64,000 bases of DNA from an archaeon HR01. Lineage in GTDB: Archaea; Thermoproteota; Nitrososphaeria_A; Caldarchaeales; Caldarchaeaceae. A program made the position numbers and the translations under genes. Location: NCBI GenBank assembly GCA_002898355.1, contig BEHD01000008.1, forward strand, positions 1-64,000, read 5' to 3'. The notes beneath the pieces were generated by a model. It had not been told where the DNA came from and made no database searches. It saw only the letters and a list, made by a program, of their open reading frames with translations. Below are positions 46,793-55,735 of this stretch, one piece after another; positions within the stretch are counted from its first letter, which is position 1; the number at the start of each line of letters is the position of its first letter.

Positions 46793-47444
46793 GGCCTTCG
46801 AGATGCTTTAACACTATACCTTCTGAGATTGTGCAGCGGCCCATCCTGTCAACCGAAGAGATGACTAGGAGCGGGTGATACCTATCCCTCGGTATCGTGG
46901 AGGGTGGGCTATGGCCTGCGAAGGCTAGGTCGAGGATTACAAAACATGCTTCAATATTCACTCCGCAGGCTGCTAGGAGCCTGGCCGCAGCCTCCAAGGT
47001 TTTTGAAGACCGCCTAATATCATCCACCAACACCACAGATTTGAAACGGGAGGCCACCTGACGGTCCAGGTAGAGCCTCACATCCCTCGACTCCGTCACA
47101 GACGTCCCCGCCTCCTCTACCGTGTCCTGGAAGACCAGCTTCCTATTCTTGTGAATTGAGAAGTATGGCAGCCCTGTCGCCATCGATAAGGCCACCCCAT
47201 ACTTTGCACCTGATGTCTCTATGGAGGCGACTGCTTCTGGCCTGTATCCTCTAGACCTTATCTCAGAGGCTATGACCTGGGCTAGGGTTTGGAAGTATCT
47301 GGGGTTGTTGAGGATGTTGAGCCAGGATATCCTTAGAATCCTCTCAGAACCCTTCTCGAAGACCGTTACATCGGAGCCTGTCCTTAAACCCTCGACAATC
47401 CCGGCTAGGTCGCTGTAGTATGACTGGAGACCCATACTCAGCAT
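46785..47444 (-). CDS. Phosphoribosyltransferase-fold protein (orotate-PRTase-like)
   Basis: YRPEAVASIETSGAKYGVALSMATGLPYFSIHK...SVVLVDDIRRSSKTLEAAARLLAACG; overlaps guaA by 8 bp. Confidence 0.78.
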   Translation of the reverse strand: MLSMGLQSYYSDLAGIVEGLRTGSDVTVFEKGSERILRISWLNILNNPRYFQTLAQVIASEIRSRGYRPEAVASIETSGAKYGVALSMATGLPYFSIHKNRKLVFQDTVEEAGTSVTESRDVRLYLDRQVASRFKSVVLVDDIRRSSKTLEAAARLLAACGVNIEACFVILDLAFAGHSPPSTIPRDRYHPLLVISSVDRMGRCTISEGIVLKHLEGHV

Positions 47445-47466
47445 TTTCAGAAACCATATTTAAGTT

Positions 47467-47880
47467 TTAGGCATGGGTGGCTACTATACGCCTGGACTTT
47501 TCAGTTAGGCTGTAGCGGAAGGGTTTACCGTCCCTCGCTACCAGCCCTGCCTCGTATAGGTTTTTTAGGAGTCTCGCCACGTGCTCCCTGCTCATCTTCA
47601 AAGCGTTGGTGACGTCACTTGAGGTCACGCTTCCCCTCTCGTTAATCAGCTTAAGGGCGGCTATGGCTGTGGGTGTTAGGTGGGCTGGTGGATGTGGCTC
47701 ATCGGCCTCCCCCTCCTCAGGTTTCTGCTGCTGAAGCCTGCTCTCCAGCTCCATAAGCTTGGCCGCCAGAGCCTCCATCCTTGTGACGTCTAGTTGCATC
47801 ACAATTCTCCTCAGTATAAGGAGGAATATGACGGTCTGGATGGCTAGGAGGGCTGCGAAGAAGACTGTGATGTCCTGCAT
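47467..47880 (-). CDS. Predicted membrane-anchored winged-helix regulator
   Basis: N-terminal TM ITVFFAALLAIQTVIFLLILRRIV, short coiled coil, C-terminal wHTH TPTAIAALKLINERGSVTSSDVTNALKMSREHVARLLKNLYEAGLVARDGKPFRYSLTEKSR. Confidence 0.75.
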   Translation of the reverse strand: MQDITVFFAALLAIQTVIFLLILRRIVMQLDVTRMEALAAKLMELESRLQQQKPEEGEADEPHPPAHLTPTAIAALKLINERGSVTSSDVTNALKMSREHVARLLKNLYEAGLVARDGKPFRYSLTEKSRRIVATHA

Positions 47881-47881
47881 G

Positions 47882-48298
47882 CTACATCCTCCCTGACAGC
47901 TCTTCCACCATCTTCTTCACGGTCTCCATATCCTTCTCCTCCACAGCCTCGCTGAATTGGAAGAACCAGCTGTAGGATGGTAGTTTGATGATACCCAGAT
48001 ATGATAGGAGTAGTAGCGTGTGTAGTGCCTGGCTGATATTGCGTAGGGCCTGCTGCCTAGTTCTGGTGAAGGAGCCCTTGCTTACACCTCTGAGTCTCGC
48101 CTTCTCCTCCGATGTAAGCTGTGATGTCATGAGGTCATATAGCAGTGTCTCGGCCTGTGTATGGGTTAGGCTGGACCTTTCTAGGAGGTACTGGTAGAGA
48201 CGGTCTTCCGCCAGTCTGTGGGTTAGAGAACGGATATTCTGGGTTTCAGGACTTTTCCCACTCAAACCCCTTCCCAGGGATACATTTTTGTAAACCAC
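47882..48298 (-). CDS. Uncharacterised HTH-like protein
   Basis: LTHTQAETLLYDLMTSQLTSEEKARLRGVSKGSFTRTRQQALRNISQALHTLLLLSYLGII looks like a helix-turn-helix; 1 bp upstream of the membrane wHTH gene. Confidence 0.6.
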   Translation of the reverse strand: MVYKNVSLGRGLSGKSPETQNIRSLTHRLAEDRLYQYLLERSSLTHTQAETLLYDLMTSQLTSEEKARLRGVSKGSFTRTRQQALRNISQALHTLLLLSYLGIIKLPSYSWFFQFSEAVEEKDMETVKKMVEELSGRM

Positions 48299-48309
48299 CG
48301 CTATATAGC

Positions 48310-48490
48310 ATCACTGGATATCACACTGATTTTTCATACGCTACACATCCCTACGTATTACCCTTGTATCTCTGCGTATTTTCCCGGTTTTTCCGTAGTT
48401 TCTCCCAGTTCTACTTCGTGATTTCTGTGATGTCAACGAAAAATCTGAAAACACCACAGCCAATGATAAGCTTATATCCGCTACATCACA
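48310..48490. promoter_or_regulatory. Divergent promoter region with five ATCAC/GTGAT motifs
   Basis: ATCAC at 48310, 48320 and 48485; GTGAT at 48418 and 48427. Exact inverted pair TGTGATGT (48426-48433) / ACATCACA (48483-48490). Plus-strand TATA GCTTATATCC at 48470-48479, about 25 bp before the ATG at 48501. Confidence 0.5.
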
Positions 48491-48500
48491 ACTCTATACC

Positions 48501-49814
48501 ATGAGAGGTGTGGAGTTTATAGCATTAGTCGTTGTTTTAGCCCTACTACCGTTGGCGGCTTATGCTGACGGCTACTCCTCCATAGTGGATAATGGCAGGA
48601 TAAAGTTCAGCCTCCACTATCCTGCAGAGGTTAAGATTGGCTCATGCTTCACCCTCACATTCCAGACCACCATTATGGACTCGATTAATATTGAGCGGCT
48701 CAAGCTCACCGTAACATATGTAAGCGATGCAGGCAGCACCAACATCCTCTCCGACACCATCATTTCGTCGACAACCTCCTTCACAGCAGGCGACACCATC
48801 AACAAGGCCTACTCGATATGCGTTCCCAGGACTGCTGCGAGGGACCCTGTGGTGGTGGCGAGCCTCTTCGCCAACTATACTAGAGATGGTGGCGCTGAGC
48901 CTTTGACCCATAACTGGATGCTGGCTGTGGCAAGGGAGAGGACCTACGATGAGTTGGTCCGGGAGCTTGCCGAGGCTAGGTCATCCATCAACAGCCTCCA
49001 AACGGAGGTAAACAATCTAAGGGCTGAGGCTACAGCTTTGAGGGGGAGGGTTGATTCGCTGGGCCGGGAGATAGCTAGACTGGAGACCCTTCTAGCCGTC
49101 TCAGAGCAAGATTATGACGAGCTGAAGGCTAGGTATGAGAATCTGGATACAGAGTTCAAAGCCCTCAACGAAAGATATCTTAGAACTCTCGGAGACCTCC
49201 AGAACCTACAGGCCAGATATGACGAGCTGGGCCGGGAGAACCAGGCCCTCTCAGCCAACTATGACAAGCTCTTGGAGAGCTTCAACAGCCTCTCAGACGA
49301 CTTCAAGGCCTTACAGGCTTCCTACAGCCAGCTCAACACGGTCTATCAGGAGTTGAGGGATAGGCATGAGGCCGCAAAGCAGCAGATAGGGATGCTGCAG
49401 CAGCAGCTCGACGACACCCGTAAGTCCTACGACCTGCTACAGCTGAGCTACAGCTCCCTCAGCCAAGAGAATGCTATGACTAGAAACCTGGCTCTGGCCC
49501 AGGCCTTAGGCCTTGCAGGTATCAGCTCGGCTGCTGCCAGCATATTCCTCACCAAGCGGAGGGGCCGGCAGAAACCATCCACCACTCCCAGCCTTCCACC
49601 TCCTCCACCACCGCCTCCAGGCCAGCCATCCCAGGGCCAGACTCCAGCAACACCCACAGTGGGTGCGGGAAACGGCAGGGTTCAGAGGGTTCTGGCTGGC
49701 AGGCGTGTGACTATACCGGCCGAATATGCGGCCAGGCTGGGTCTGAAAGAGGGTGAAAGCATCTCGGTGGAGGTAGTGGATGACTCCCTAGTTATCAGGC
49801 CTGTAAAGACCTAG
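48501..49814 (+). CDS. Predicted single-pass membrane protein: signal peptide, beta-rich extracellular domain, long coiled coil, TM, Pro-rich linker, C-terminal AbrB/SpoVT-type domain
   Basis: FIALVVVLALLPLAAYADG; heptad-rich YDELKARYENLDTEFKALNERY..; TM LALAQALGLAGISSAAASIFLTKRRG; PPPPPPPPG; VQRVLAGRRVTIPAEYAARLGLKEGESISVEVVDDSLVIRPVKT. Confidence 0.85.
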   Translation: MRGVEFIALVVVLALLPLAAYADGYSSIVDNGRIKFSLHYPAEVKIGSCFTLTFQTTIMDSINIERLKLTVTYVSDAGSTNILSDTIISSTTSFTAGDTINKAYSICVPRTAARDPVVVASLFANYTRDGGAEPLTHNWMLAVARERTYDELVRELAEARSSINSLQTEVNNLRAEATALRGRVDSLGREIARLETLLAVSEQDYDELKARYENLDTEFKALNERYLRTLGDLQNLQARYDELGRENQALSANYDKLLESFNSLSDDFKALQASYSQLNTVYQELRDRHEAAKQQIGMLQQQLDDTRKSYDLLQLSYSSLSQENAMTRNLALAQALGLAGISSAAASIFLTKRRGRQKPSTTPSLPPPPPPPPGQPSQGQTPATPTVGAGNGRVQRVLAGRRVTIPAEYAARLGLKEGESISVEVVDDSLVIRPVKT

Positions 49815-49841
49815 CAATCATGTAGAACTGGACCGCCACCC

Positions 49842-51041
49842 CTAGTATCTGGGCATCTCGGGGTCTATCCTCTCAGCCCATGCATCGATTCCGCCGGCCA
49901 GGTTCTTAACCCTGGTGAAGCCTAGGTCCCGCAGAAGTTTCGTGGCGAGGCTGCTCCTAGCGCCGGTGTGGCAGTATGCCACGATGTTGTCCACGAGGTT
50001 TAGCTTGTGGAGGTTCTCGGGCAACTTGCTGAGGGGTATGAGGACGGCGTTTTCGAGGTGGCATATCTCATACTCCACCTCCTCCCTCACATCCAAGAGT
50101 ATGAACTTCTCACCCCTGTCCAGACGGGCCTTCAACTCCTCGGGTGTGATATGCATGCTGCTGTCAAGATGTTGAGCGTCGACACCGCAGAAGGCCTCAT
50201 AGTCTATCAGCTCCCTTATCCGGGGGTTCTCACCGCAGACGACGCAGTTGGGGTCCTTCCTCAGCTTTAGCTCCCGAAAACTCATCTGCAGAGCGTCGAA
50301 GAGGAGGAGCCTACCTATGAGGGGTTTGCCGACTCCTAGGATGAGCTTGATAACCTCGTTGGCTTGGAGGGTTCCGATTATCCCCGGCAATACACCTAGC
50401 ACGCCACCCTCCGCACAGCTGGGGACAAGACCTGGAGGCGGTGGCTCGGGGTAGAGGCAGCGGTAGCATGGGCCTCTCCGGGCGTCGAAGACCGAGACCT
50501 GGCCGTCAAACCTGAATATGCTGCCGTATACGTTGGGCTTCCCGAGGAAGACGCATGCGTCGTTGACGAGGTAGCGTGTGGGGAAGTTGTCGGTTCCATC
50601 CACGATTATGTCGTAGTCCTCCATTATCTGGAGGGCGTTATCGGATGTGAGCCTTGTCTCGTAGGTCTCCACCTCTATGTGGGGGTTCATCGCCGTAAGC
50701 CTCTCCCTGGCCGCCTCCAGCTTGGGCCTCCTCACATCCTTGGAGGTGTAGAGGACCTGGCGCTGGAGGTTGCTCTCATCCACCACGTCAAAGTCCACCA
50801 GGCCAATCCTTCCCACCCCCGCTGCGGCCAGGTAGAGAGCTAGTGGAGACCCCAGCCCTCCGGCTCCGACAATTAGGACGCTGGCGGCCTTGAGCTTCTT
50901 CTGGCCCGCCATACCCACATCCGGTATTATGAGGTGTCGGCCATACCTCCTAATCTCCTCATAGCTGAGGGATACCTCTTCAGGTGCAGTTTTTTTCCTT
51001 GTTAGAGTGGTCAACCTCTCCGTATCCCTCCAAACCAGCAT
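49842..51041 (-). CDS. ThiF/MoeB-family adenylyltransferase fused to a rhodanese domain (MoeZ-like)
   Basis: GRHLIIPDVGMAGQKKLKAASVLIVGAGGLGSPLALYLAAAGVGRIGLVD; CxxC zinc motifs; rhodanese LLDVREEVEYEICHLENAVLIPLSKL..VAYCHTGARSSLAT. Confidence 0.95.
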   Translation of the reverse strand: MLVWRDTERLTTLTRKKTAPEEVSLSYEEIRRYGRHLIIPDVGMAGQKKLKAASVLIVGAGGLGSPLALYLAAAGVGRIGLVDFDVVDESNLQRQVLYTSKDVRRPKLEAARERLTAMNPHIEVETYETRLTSDNALQIMEDYDIIVDGTDNFPTRYLVNDACVFLGKPNVYGSIFRFDGQVSVFDARRGPCYRCLYPEPPPPGLVPSCAEGGVLGVLPGIIGTLQANEVIKLILGVGKPLIGRLLLFDALQMSFRELKLRKDPNCVVCGENPRIRELIDYEAFCGVDAQHLDSSMHITPEELKARLDRGEKFILLDVREEVEYEICHLENAVLIPLSKLPENLHKLNLVDNIVAYCHTGARSSLATKLLRDLGFTRVKNLAGGIDAWAERIDPEMPRY

Positions 51042-51139
51042 TATATATAGCTAATTACATCCTCCACTATCCCGTGGATATTTATACTGTGACGGGTTGG
51101 CTCCTTTGAGGTCTCGCTGAGTTTATAAGTCTATAATCT

Positions 51140-52606
51140 ATGTTTAGGTCTGGGTTGAAGCTTATCGGGAGGGTGGGCGACGGCGCCACAGAGACCGGGG
51201 CCAGAGTCATACTGTTGAAGGATATGGAGAGGGAGGTGAGGTCTGAAGAGCTGGTCCTAGTCAGGAACGGAGGAGACGACAACCCGGTTAACGAGGTGAT
51301 CGGCGTCCTGAGGGAGGGGCTGGGGAAGAACGAATTCCTAAGCCACAACACCTACAGGCCTGATATCGCATACCTCAAATACGGCGGAGAGCCATCAGGG
51401 GCCAGAGAGGTCTACTCCTTCAAGATTATACCCATAGGGGTTAGAGCCGAGAACGGGCTCGAACCCAACAAAACCATCATCGCACCCCGCTCCCCAGTCT
51501 ACCTCTTGGACGACCTAGACAACCCCATGGGGCTCATCGCCTCCAAGACAGGTGGCGTCCACTACCTCAACGCATACCTCGAAGGGCATGAGAACTGGCA
51601 TGTCCCAGTCCTCAAAGAATACATAACCTACCACGTCGGGGTCTTCGGCAGTACAGGCAGCGGCAAATCATGGCTGGCCAAATACGTCCTCTCAAGGCTC
51701 TACCACGAATGCGGATACAGGGTCCTCATCCTAGACTGGAGCGGCACCGACTACACACCCCTCTTCCAAGAGAAAACCATATCCATCCAGGAGATACAGC
51801 TGGACACCAGCTCGATATTCTCATACCTCTCCGACGTCACCCTAAACTTCGGCGGCAACAACAGCTTAAGAGACGCCTTCGAGGAATTCCTGGAAGAGTG
51901 GCATGACGAGGTGAAGAAGACCGGCGCAGACCCATACCAGCTCTACGAGAAGATGAAATCCAAGATCAGCAGCAAGCTGGAAAGTATTAAGAGGGAAGAT
52001 TACAAGGAGGGGGCGCGAAGGGCCTTCCGCAGGGCCTTCAAGAGGCTGATGCCCGAGACCCTGAAGCCCCTCATGGGCAACACCTCGATAGAGGAACTCT
52101 TGCATAGGCTCGATAGGGAGAAGACACTGGTGATAGATATGGGCGGCGTCACCAGCTCCAGCAAGCTGAGCTTCTTCCTAGCCCTAGGCTCTGAGCTCTA
52201 CCGGCTTATGGATATGGGGGAGAACATCAACACAGCCCTCGTGGTGGATGAGGCGCCCCAGTATGCGCCTTGGGAGCCGAGGGGGATACAGGTGGAGACC
52301 ACCGAGATGATAAAGAACCTGGCAGCCCTAGGCCGGAAGAGAGGGCTCAACCTCACGCTGATATCCCAGGGTATCAGGGGTGAGATAGGTATAAACGCTG
52401 CGGTCAGGAGGAACCTCAACACCTACTTCATAGGCAGGATACACCCCCTCGACGCCTCTGGGGAGGGTGGAGCGGCTGAGTGGCTGGAACCCTACGGTGT
52501 GAGGGCTGAGCAGCTTCTACAGCTCAAGCCTGGAAGATTCTACATCTCAGGCATCATGAACCCGTCTCCTATCCCCCTCCTCCTCACCTTCAACCCAGGT
52601 GAATGA
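51140..52606 (+). CDS. herA: HerA-family ATPase
   Basis: N-terminal HAS-barrel-like region, Walker A GSTGSGKSW, DWSGTDYTPLF, Walker B ALVVDEAPQYAP. Confidence 0.9.
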   Translation: MFRSGLKLIGRVGDGATETGARVILLKDMEREVRSEELVLVRNGGDDNPVNEVIGVLREGLGKNEFLSHNTYRPDIAYLKYGGEPSGAREVYSFKIIPIGVRAENGLEPNKTIIAPRSPVYLLDDLDNPMGLIASKTGGVHYLNAYLEGHENWHVPVLKEYITYHVGVFGSTGSGKSWLAKYVLSRLYHECGYRVLILDWSGTDYTPLFQEKTISIQEIQLDTSSIFSYLSDVTLNFGGNNSLRDAFEEFLEEWHDEVKKTGADPYQLYEKMKSKISSKLESIKREDYKEGARRAFRRAFKRLMPETLKPLMGNTSIEELLHRLDREKTLVIDMGGVTSSSKLSFFLALGSELYRLMDMGENINTALVVDEAPQYAPWEPRGIQVETTEMIKNLAALGRKRGLNLTLISQGIRGEIGINAAVRRNLNTYFIGRIHPLDASGEGGAAEWLEPYGVRAEQLLQLKPGRFYISGIMNPSPIPLLLTFNPGE

Positions 52607-53780
52607 GATGGCTGAGGAATACTTCGAGTGGCAGCTGCTACCCCACGACCTCAAGGCATCCTTCTTCCACGAGGCCGACAAGGAGTCCAGATTCCTAGCC
52701 GAGAGAATCCAGCAGCTCTCGGAGCATCTGGAGAAGGCCGTACCCATCATCAAGCCCCATCTCCAGAGGCTAAAGACTCATAACCGTCTCCACACCGTCT
52801 CGGCGGTGGACGGCTCCCGCTCACCCAAGCTCAGCGAGAGGCTGGGCGCAAGATACGGAGTCTACTCGGTCGGCTCCGTAACCGTCTACGGCCTGGAGAG
52901 GAGGGATGAGATACTGAAGGGCTCCGTCTTCAAGAGGCGGCAGGCCCTCTCCAGGGATGTGAGCAAGCACCTCTTCGACCTCCTGATGACCAACGCCGAG
53001 AGGAAGCTGGCCCTGGAGATGCTTGGGAAGGCCGACCTGGTGGTGATAGACGGCAGCTTCCTAGGGTTCCTCACCAAGTCCCTAAGGATAAAATCCGAGG
53101 AGATATCGGAGGAGATAGCCCGCACCCTAGATGAGACCGTCGGGATAACGAGGGATTTGATGGATAGCGGTAATGTGATTTCGGTGGTTAAGCGGAGCCC
53201 GTCCAAGGCCATAGGAGGCCATCTGGTTCTTAGGGATGGGCTGGAGACACCTTTCAAATACATCCTGGATAGGTTCATCCTATCATTCATCATGGAGCCT
53301 GGGTCCGTCTTCTACTATGAGGACCTTTTAGGCGAGGCCCATCCCATCTCCTACTATAACGCAGTCGCCGCCCATGCCCAGAGGCTCACATCGCTGGAGG
53401 ATGTGGAGATGAGGGCTAGGAGGGATATCTACGCACCCATCCAGCGGTTCAGATATGAGGGTGGTGAGGAGCTTCTGAGACGGCTCACAAGGGTTCAGGT
53501 GAGGGTATCCGCCTCGGCTCCTACATGCGAGATAGAATATCCCCGCAACATATCGAGGGCTAGGCTGGAGGAGTGGCTGGGCCAGCCCCACTTCTTCAGC
53601 CATGGGACAGGGCTTCCCGTAGCCTTGGACCTTGTGGACAGCCTGGTGGGCATACCGTCGAGGTTTACCGATGAGTTCGTGGCGGAGCTGGAGGCTAGGA
53701 CCCTTGATAGGCTGGGCGGCAGAGACTTCGAGGTCCTCAAGCTCTTCTTCGCATATCTCAACCCCCAGAAGCCCATCTAG
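52599..53780 (+). CDS. nurA: NurA-family nuclease
   Basis: VSAVDGSRSPKLSERLGARYGVYSVGSVTVYG and LVVIDGSFLGFL conserved Asp motifs; overlaps herA by 8 bp. Confidence 0.88.
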   Translation: MNEMAEEYFEWQLLPHDLKASFFHEADKESRFLAERIQQLSEHLEKAVPIIKPHLQRLKTHNRLHTVSAVDGSRSPKLSERLGARYGVYSVGSVTVYGLERRDEILKGSVFKRRQALSRDVSKHLFDLLMTNAERKLALEMLGKADLVVIDGSFLGFLTKSLRIKSEEISEEIARTLDETVGITRDLMDSGNVISVVKRSPSKAIGGHLVLRDGLETPFKYILDRFILSFIMEPGSVFYYEDLLGEAHPISYYNAVAAHAQRLTSLEDVEMRARRDIYAPIQRFRYEGGEELLRRLTRVQVRVSASAPTCEIEYPRNISRARLEEWLGQPHFFSHGTGLPVALDLVDSLVGIPSRFTDEFVAELEARTLDRLGGRDFEVLKLFFAYLNPQKPI

Positions 53781-53784
53781 GCCG

Positions 53785-55194
53785 GTGTCAGATGGTTTGA
53801 GGCTCACCCTCTACGGTGGGGCCGGCGAGATAGGGGGTAACAAAATCCTCCTAGAGACCAAGTCCACCAGGATATTCCTCGACTTCGGAATACGATACTC
53901 CGTCCGGGCTATGTATTTTGGAGCCTTCCTCCAGCCCCGCCGTTTCAGCCTCCTCTCCGACTACCTGCTGACAGGTATTCTGCCGCCTGTTAGGGGGATA
54001 TACAGCCGGGAGCTACTGGGTGAGGGCCTTGACTCGCTGGATAGCGACGCCCCAGCCGTTGACGCATGCATAATCAGCCACGCCCACCTAGACCATAGCG
54101 GACATGCCAGCTTCCTCCGGGAGGATATACCCCTCTACATGGGCGAGGGTGCCAGGGTCTTGATAAGGGCCAGGGAGATGGTGAGAAACCCATCGCCAGA
54201 ACACCTCTTCAACAGGGGGAGGAGCAGGGGTGAACGCCTCTGCCAAACCTTCAGGACGGGAAGCAGAATCACCGTGGGAGACATCGTACTCCACCCCATA
54301 CATGTGGACCACTCCATCCCAGCCGCCTACGGCTTCATCATCGAGACGCCGGAGAAGACCCTAGCATACACCGGCGACTTCCGCCTCCACGGCCCTATGG
54401 GATGGATGAGCCGTGAATTCATCGAAGCCTGCGGGGAGAAGGCTGTGGAGGCCCTCCTAGTGGAGGGGACGAGGGTTGGGGATGACAAACGCTTCACCGA
54501 GGAGGATGTGAGGCGGGAGATGACGTCGCTGATGTCCAGCTCCCATGGGAAGATGGTGGCGGTGGTGGTGGGGTCCCTAGACTTCGACAGGCTGAAGACG
54601 GTCCTGGAAGCCTCCCAAGCCAGCGGTAGAACCCTGGTAGTCTCACTACACCACGCCCACATCCTCAAACACCTCGCAGGCGGGGGGCTGCGGATGGATG
54701 TGCCGAGGATGGCCGAGGACGTCCTGATGGCTTACCAGAAGAGGAGAGGGAGTGGCAAATATGAGCCGGCCGACTACTCGGGGTGGATGGCGGAGCTGGT
54801 GGAGGACCCTACGATACCTCTGTTGAGGGATGCCGACATCTCATCCAGGCCGGACCGCTATGTCCTGGCACTCAGCAGGGCTGAGGATATCATCGAGCTG
54901 GCGGACCTCAGGCCGCCGCCAGGCTCACCCTTCATCCTATCCACCAGCGAAGCCCACTCCGAGGAGCAGGTCCTGGAGCAGGAGAAGATACTCAACTGGG
55001 CCACCCTCCTCAACATGAGGTTCCACCACATCCACGCGTCAGGCCACGCGTCGGCAGGCGACCTGATAGAATCCATCGAGAGGATAAACCCTGAGAAGGT
55101 GATACCCATCCACACGGAGAACCCCCACCTCTTCAGGAAGAACCTCCAGATGGAGGTGGAGATACCTAGGACGGGTGAGGCCCTGGAGCTGTAA
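53785..55194 (+). CDS. Metallo-beta-lactamase/beta-CASP nuclease (RNase J-like)
   Basis: LTLYGGAGEIGGNKILLETKSTRIFLDFG, ISHAHLDHSGHASFL, LAYTGDFRLHGPMGW, HHIHASGHASAGDLIESIERINPEKVIPIHTENP. GTG start chosen over the track start at 53632, which lies inside nurA. Confidence 0.88.
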   Translation: MSDGLRLTLYGGAGEIGGNKILLETKSTRIFLDFGIRYSVRAMYFGAFLQPRRFSLLSDYLLTGILPPVRGIYSRELLGEGLDSLDSDAPAVDACIISHAHLDHSGHASFLREDIPLYMGEGARVLIRAREMVRNPSPEHLFNRGRSRGERLCQTFRTGSRITVGDIVLHPIHVDHSIPAAYGFIIETPEKTLAYTGDFRLHGPMGWMSREFIEACGEKAVEALLVEGTRVGDDKRFTEEDVRREMTSLMSSSHGKMVAVVVGSLDFDRLKTVLEASQASGRTLVVSLHHAHILKHLAGGGLRMDVPRMAEDVLMAYQKRRGSGKYEPADYSGWMAELVEDPTIPLLRDADISSRPDRYVLALSRAEDIIELADLRPPPGSPFILSTSEAHSEEQVLEQEKILNWATLLNMRFHHIHASGHASAGDLIESIERINPEKVIPIHTENPHLFRKNLQMEVEIPRTGEALEL

Positions 55195-55231
55195 GGATTA
55201 AATCTTTGCAACTTGGGGTGTTGGGCTGGGC

Positions 55232-55735
55232 TTGCTGAGTACCTTCATGCACTGGATGCATCTTCTCGGCGTGGTCTTCTGGATAGGCGGTGTAGCCTAC
55301 ATCCTCCTAGTGTTGATGGCTGGCCTACCCCATGTGGCTTTGAGGGATAGGGCCCGTATGATGCCCATACTGCTGAGGAGGTTCCTATACTTGGTCTGGG
55401 TGAGTGTAGCTGTGGTGGCTGCCACAGGCCTTTACAGGGTCGTCTTCGTGATGGGGATAACCGATGTGGCAGCCCTCACCATGACAAGGTACGGCAACCT
55501 GCTGCTGGCTAAGCTGGTGCTGGTGGCTGCGCTTCTGGCGGTGGCGTCCTCCGTAACCCTCCGAGTATATCCAAGGACGGTCAGACATCTCCAAACCCAT
55601 CTGGAGGAGCCGGCGGACAGCTACAGGTGCACCTCCTGCCGTATGATTACAGGCTCCATCAAGCTACATCTTGAGACGGGGCTTGTCCTGGCCGCTGTGA
55701 TAATCTTTGCGGCGGCCCTCCTCAGGGGTGCCTGA
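55232..55735 (+). CDS. Four-TM membrane protein, CopD/DUF2269-like
   Basis: MHWMHLLGVVFWIGGVAYILLVLM..LRRFLYLVWVSVAVVAATGLYRV..YGNLLLAKLVLVAALLAVASS. Confidence 0.7.
   Translation: MLSTFMHWMHLLGVVFWIGGVAYILLVLMAGLPHVALRDRARMMPILLRRFLYLVWVSVAVVAATGLYRVVFVMGITDVAALTMTRYGNLLLAKLVLVAALLAVASSVTLRVYPRTVRHLQTHLEEPADSYRCTSCRMITGSIKLHLETGLVLAAVIIFAAALLRGA

Noticed and set aside
53632-53784. N-terminal extension of the beta-CASP ORF in the track
   Set aside because: Overlaps nurA out of frame; homology starts after GTG 53785.
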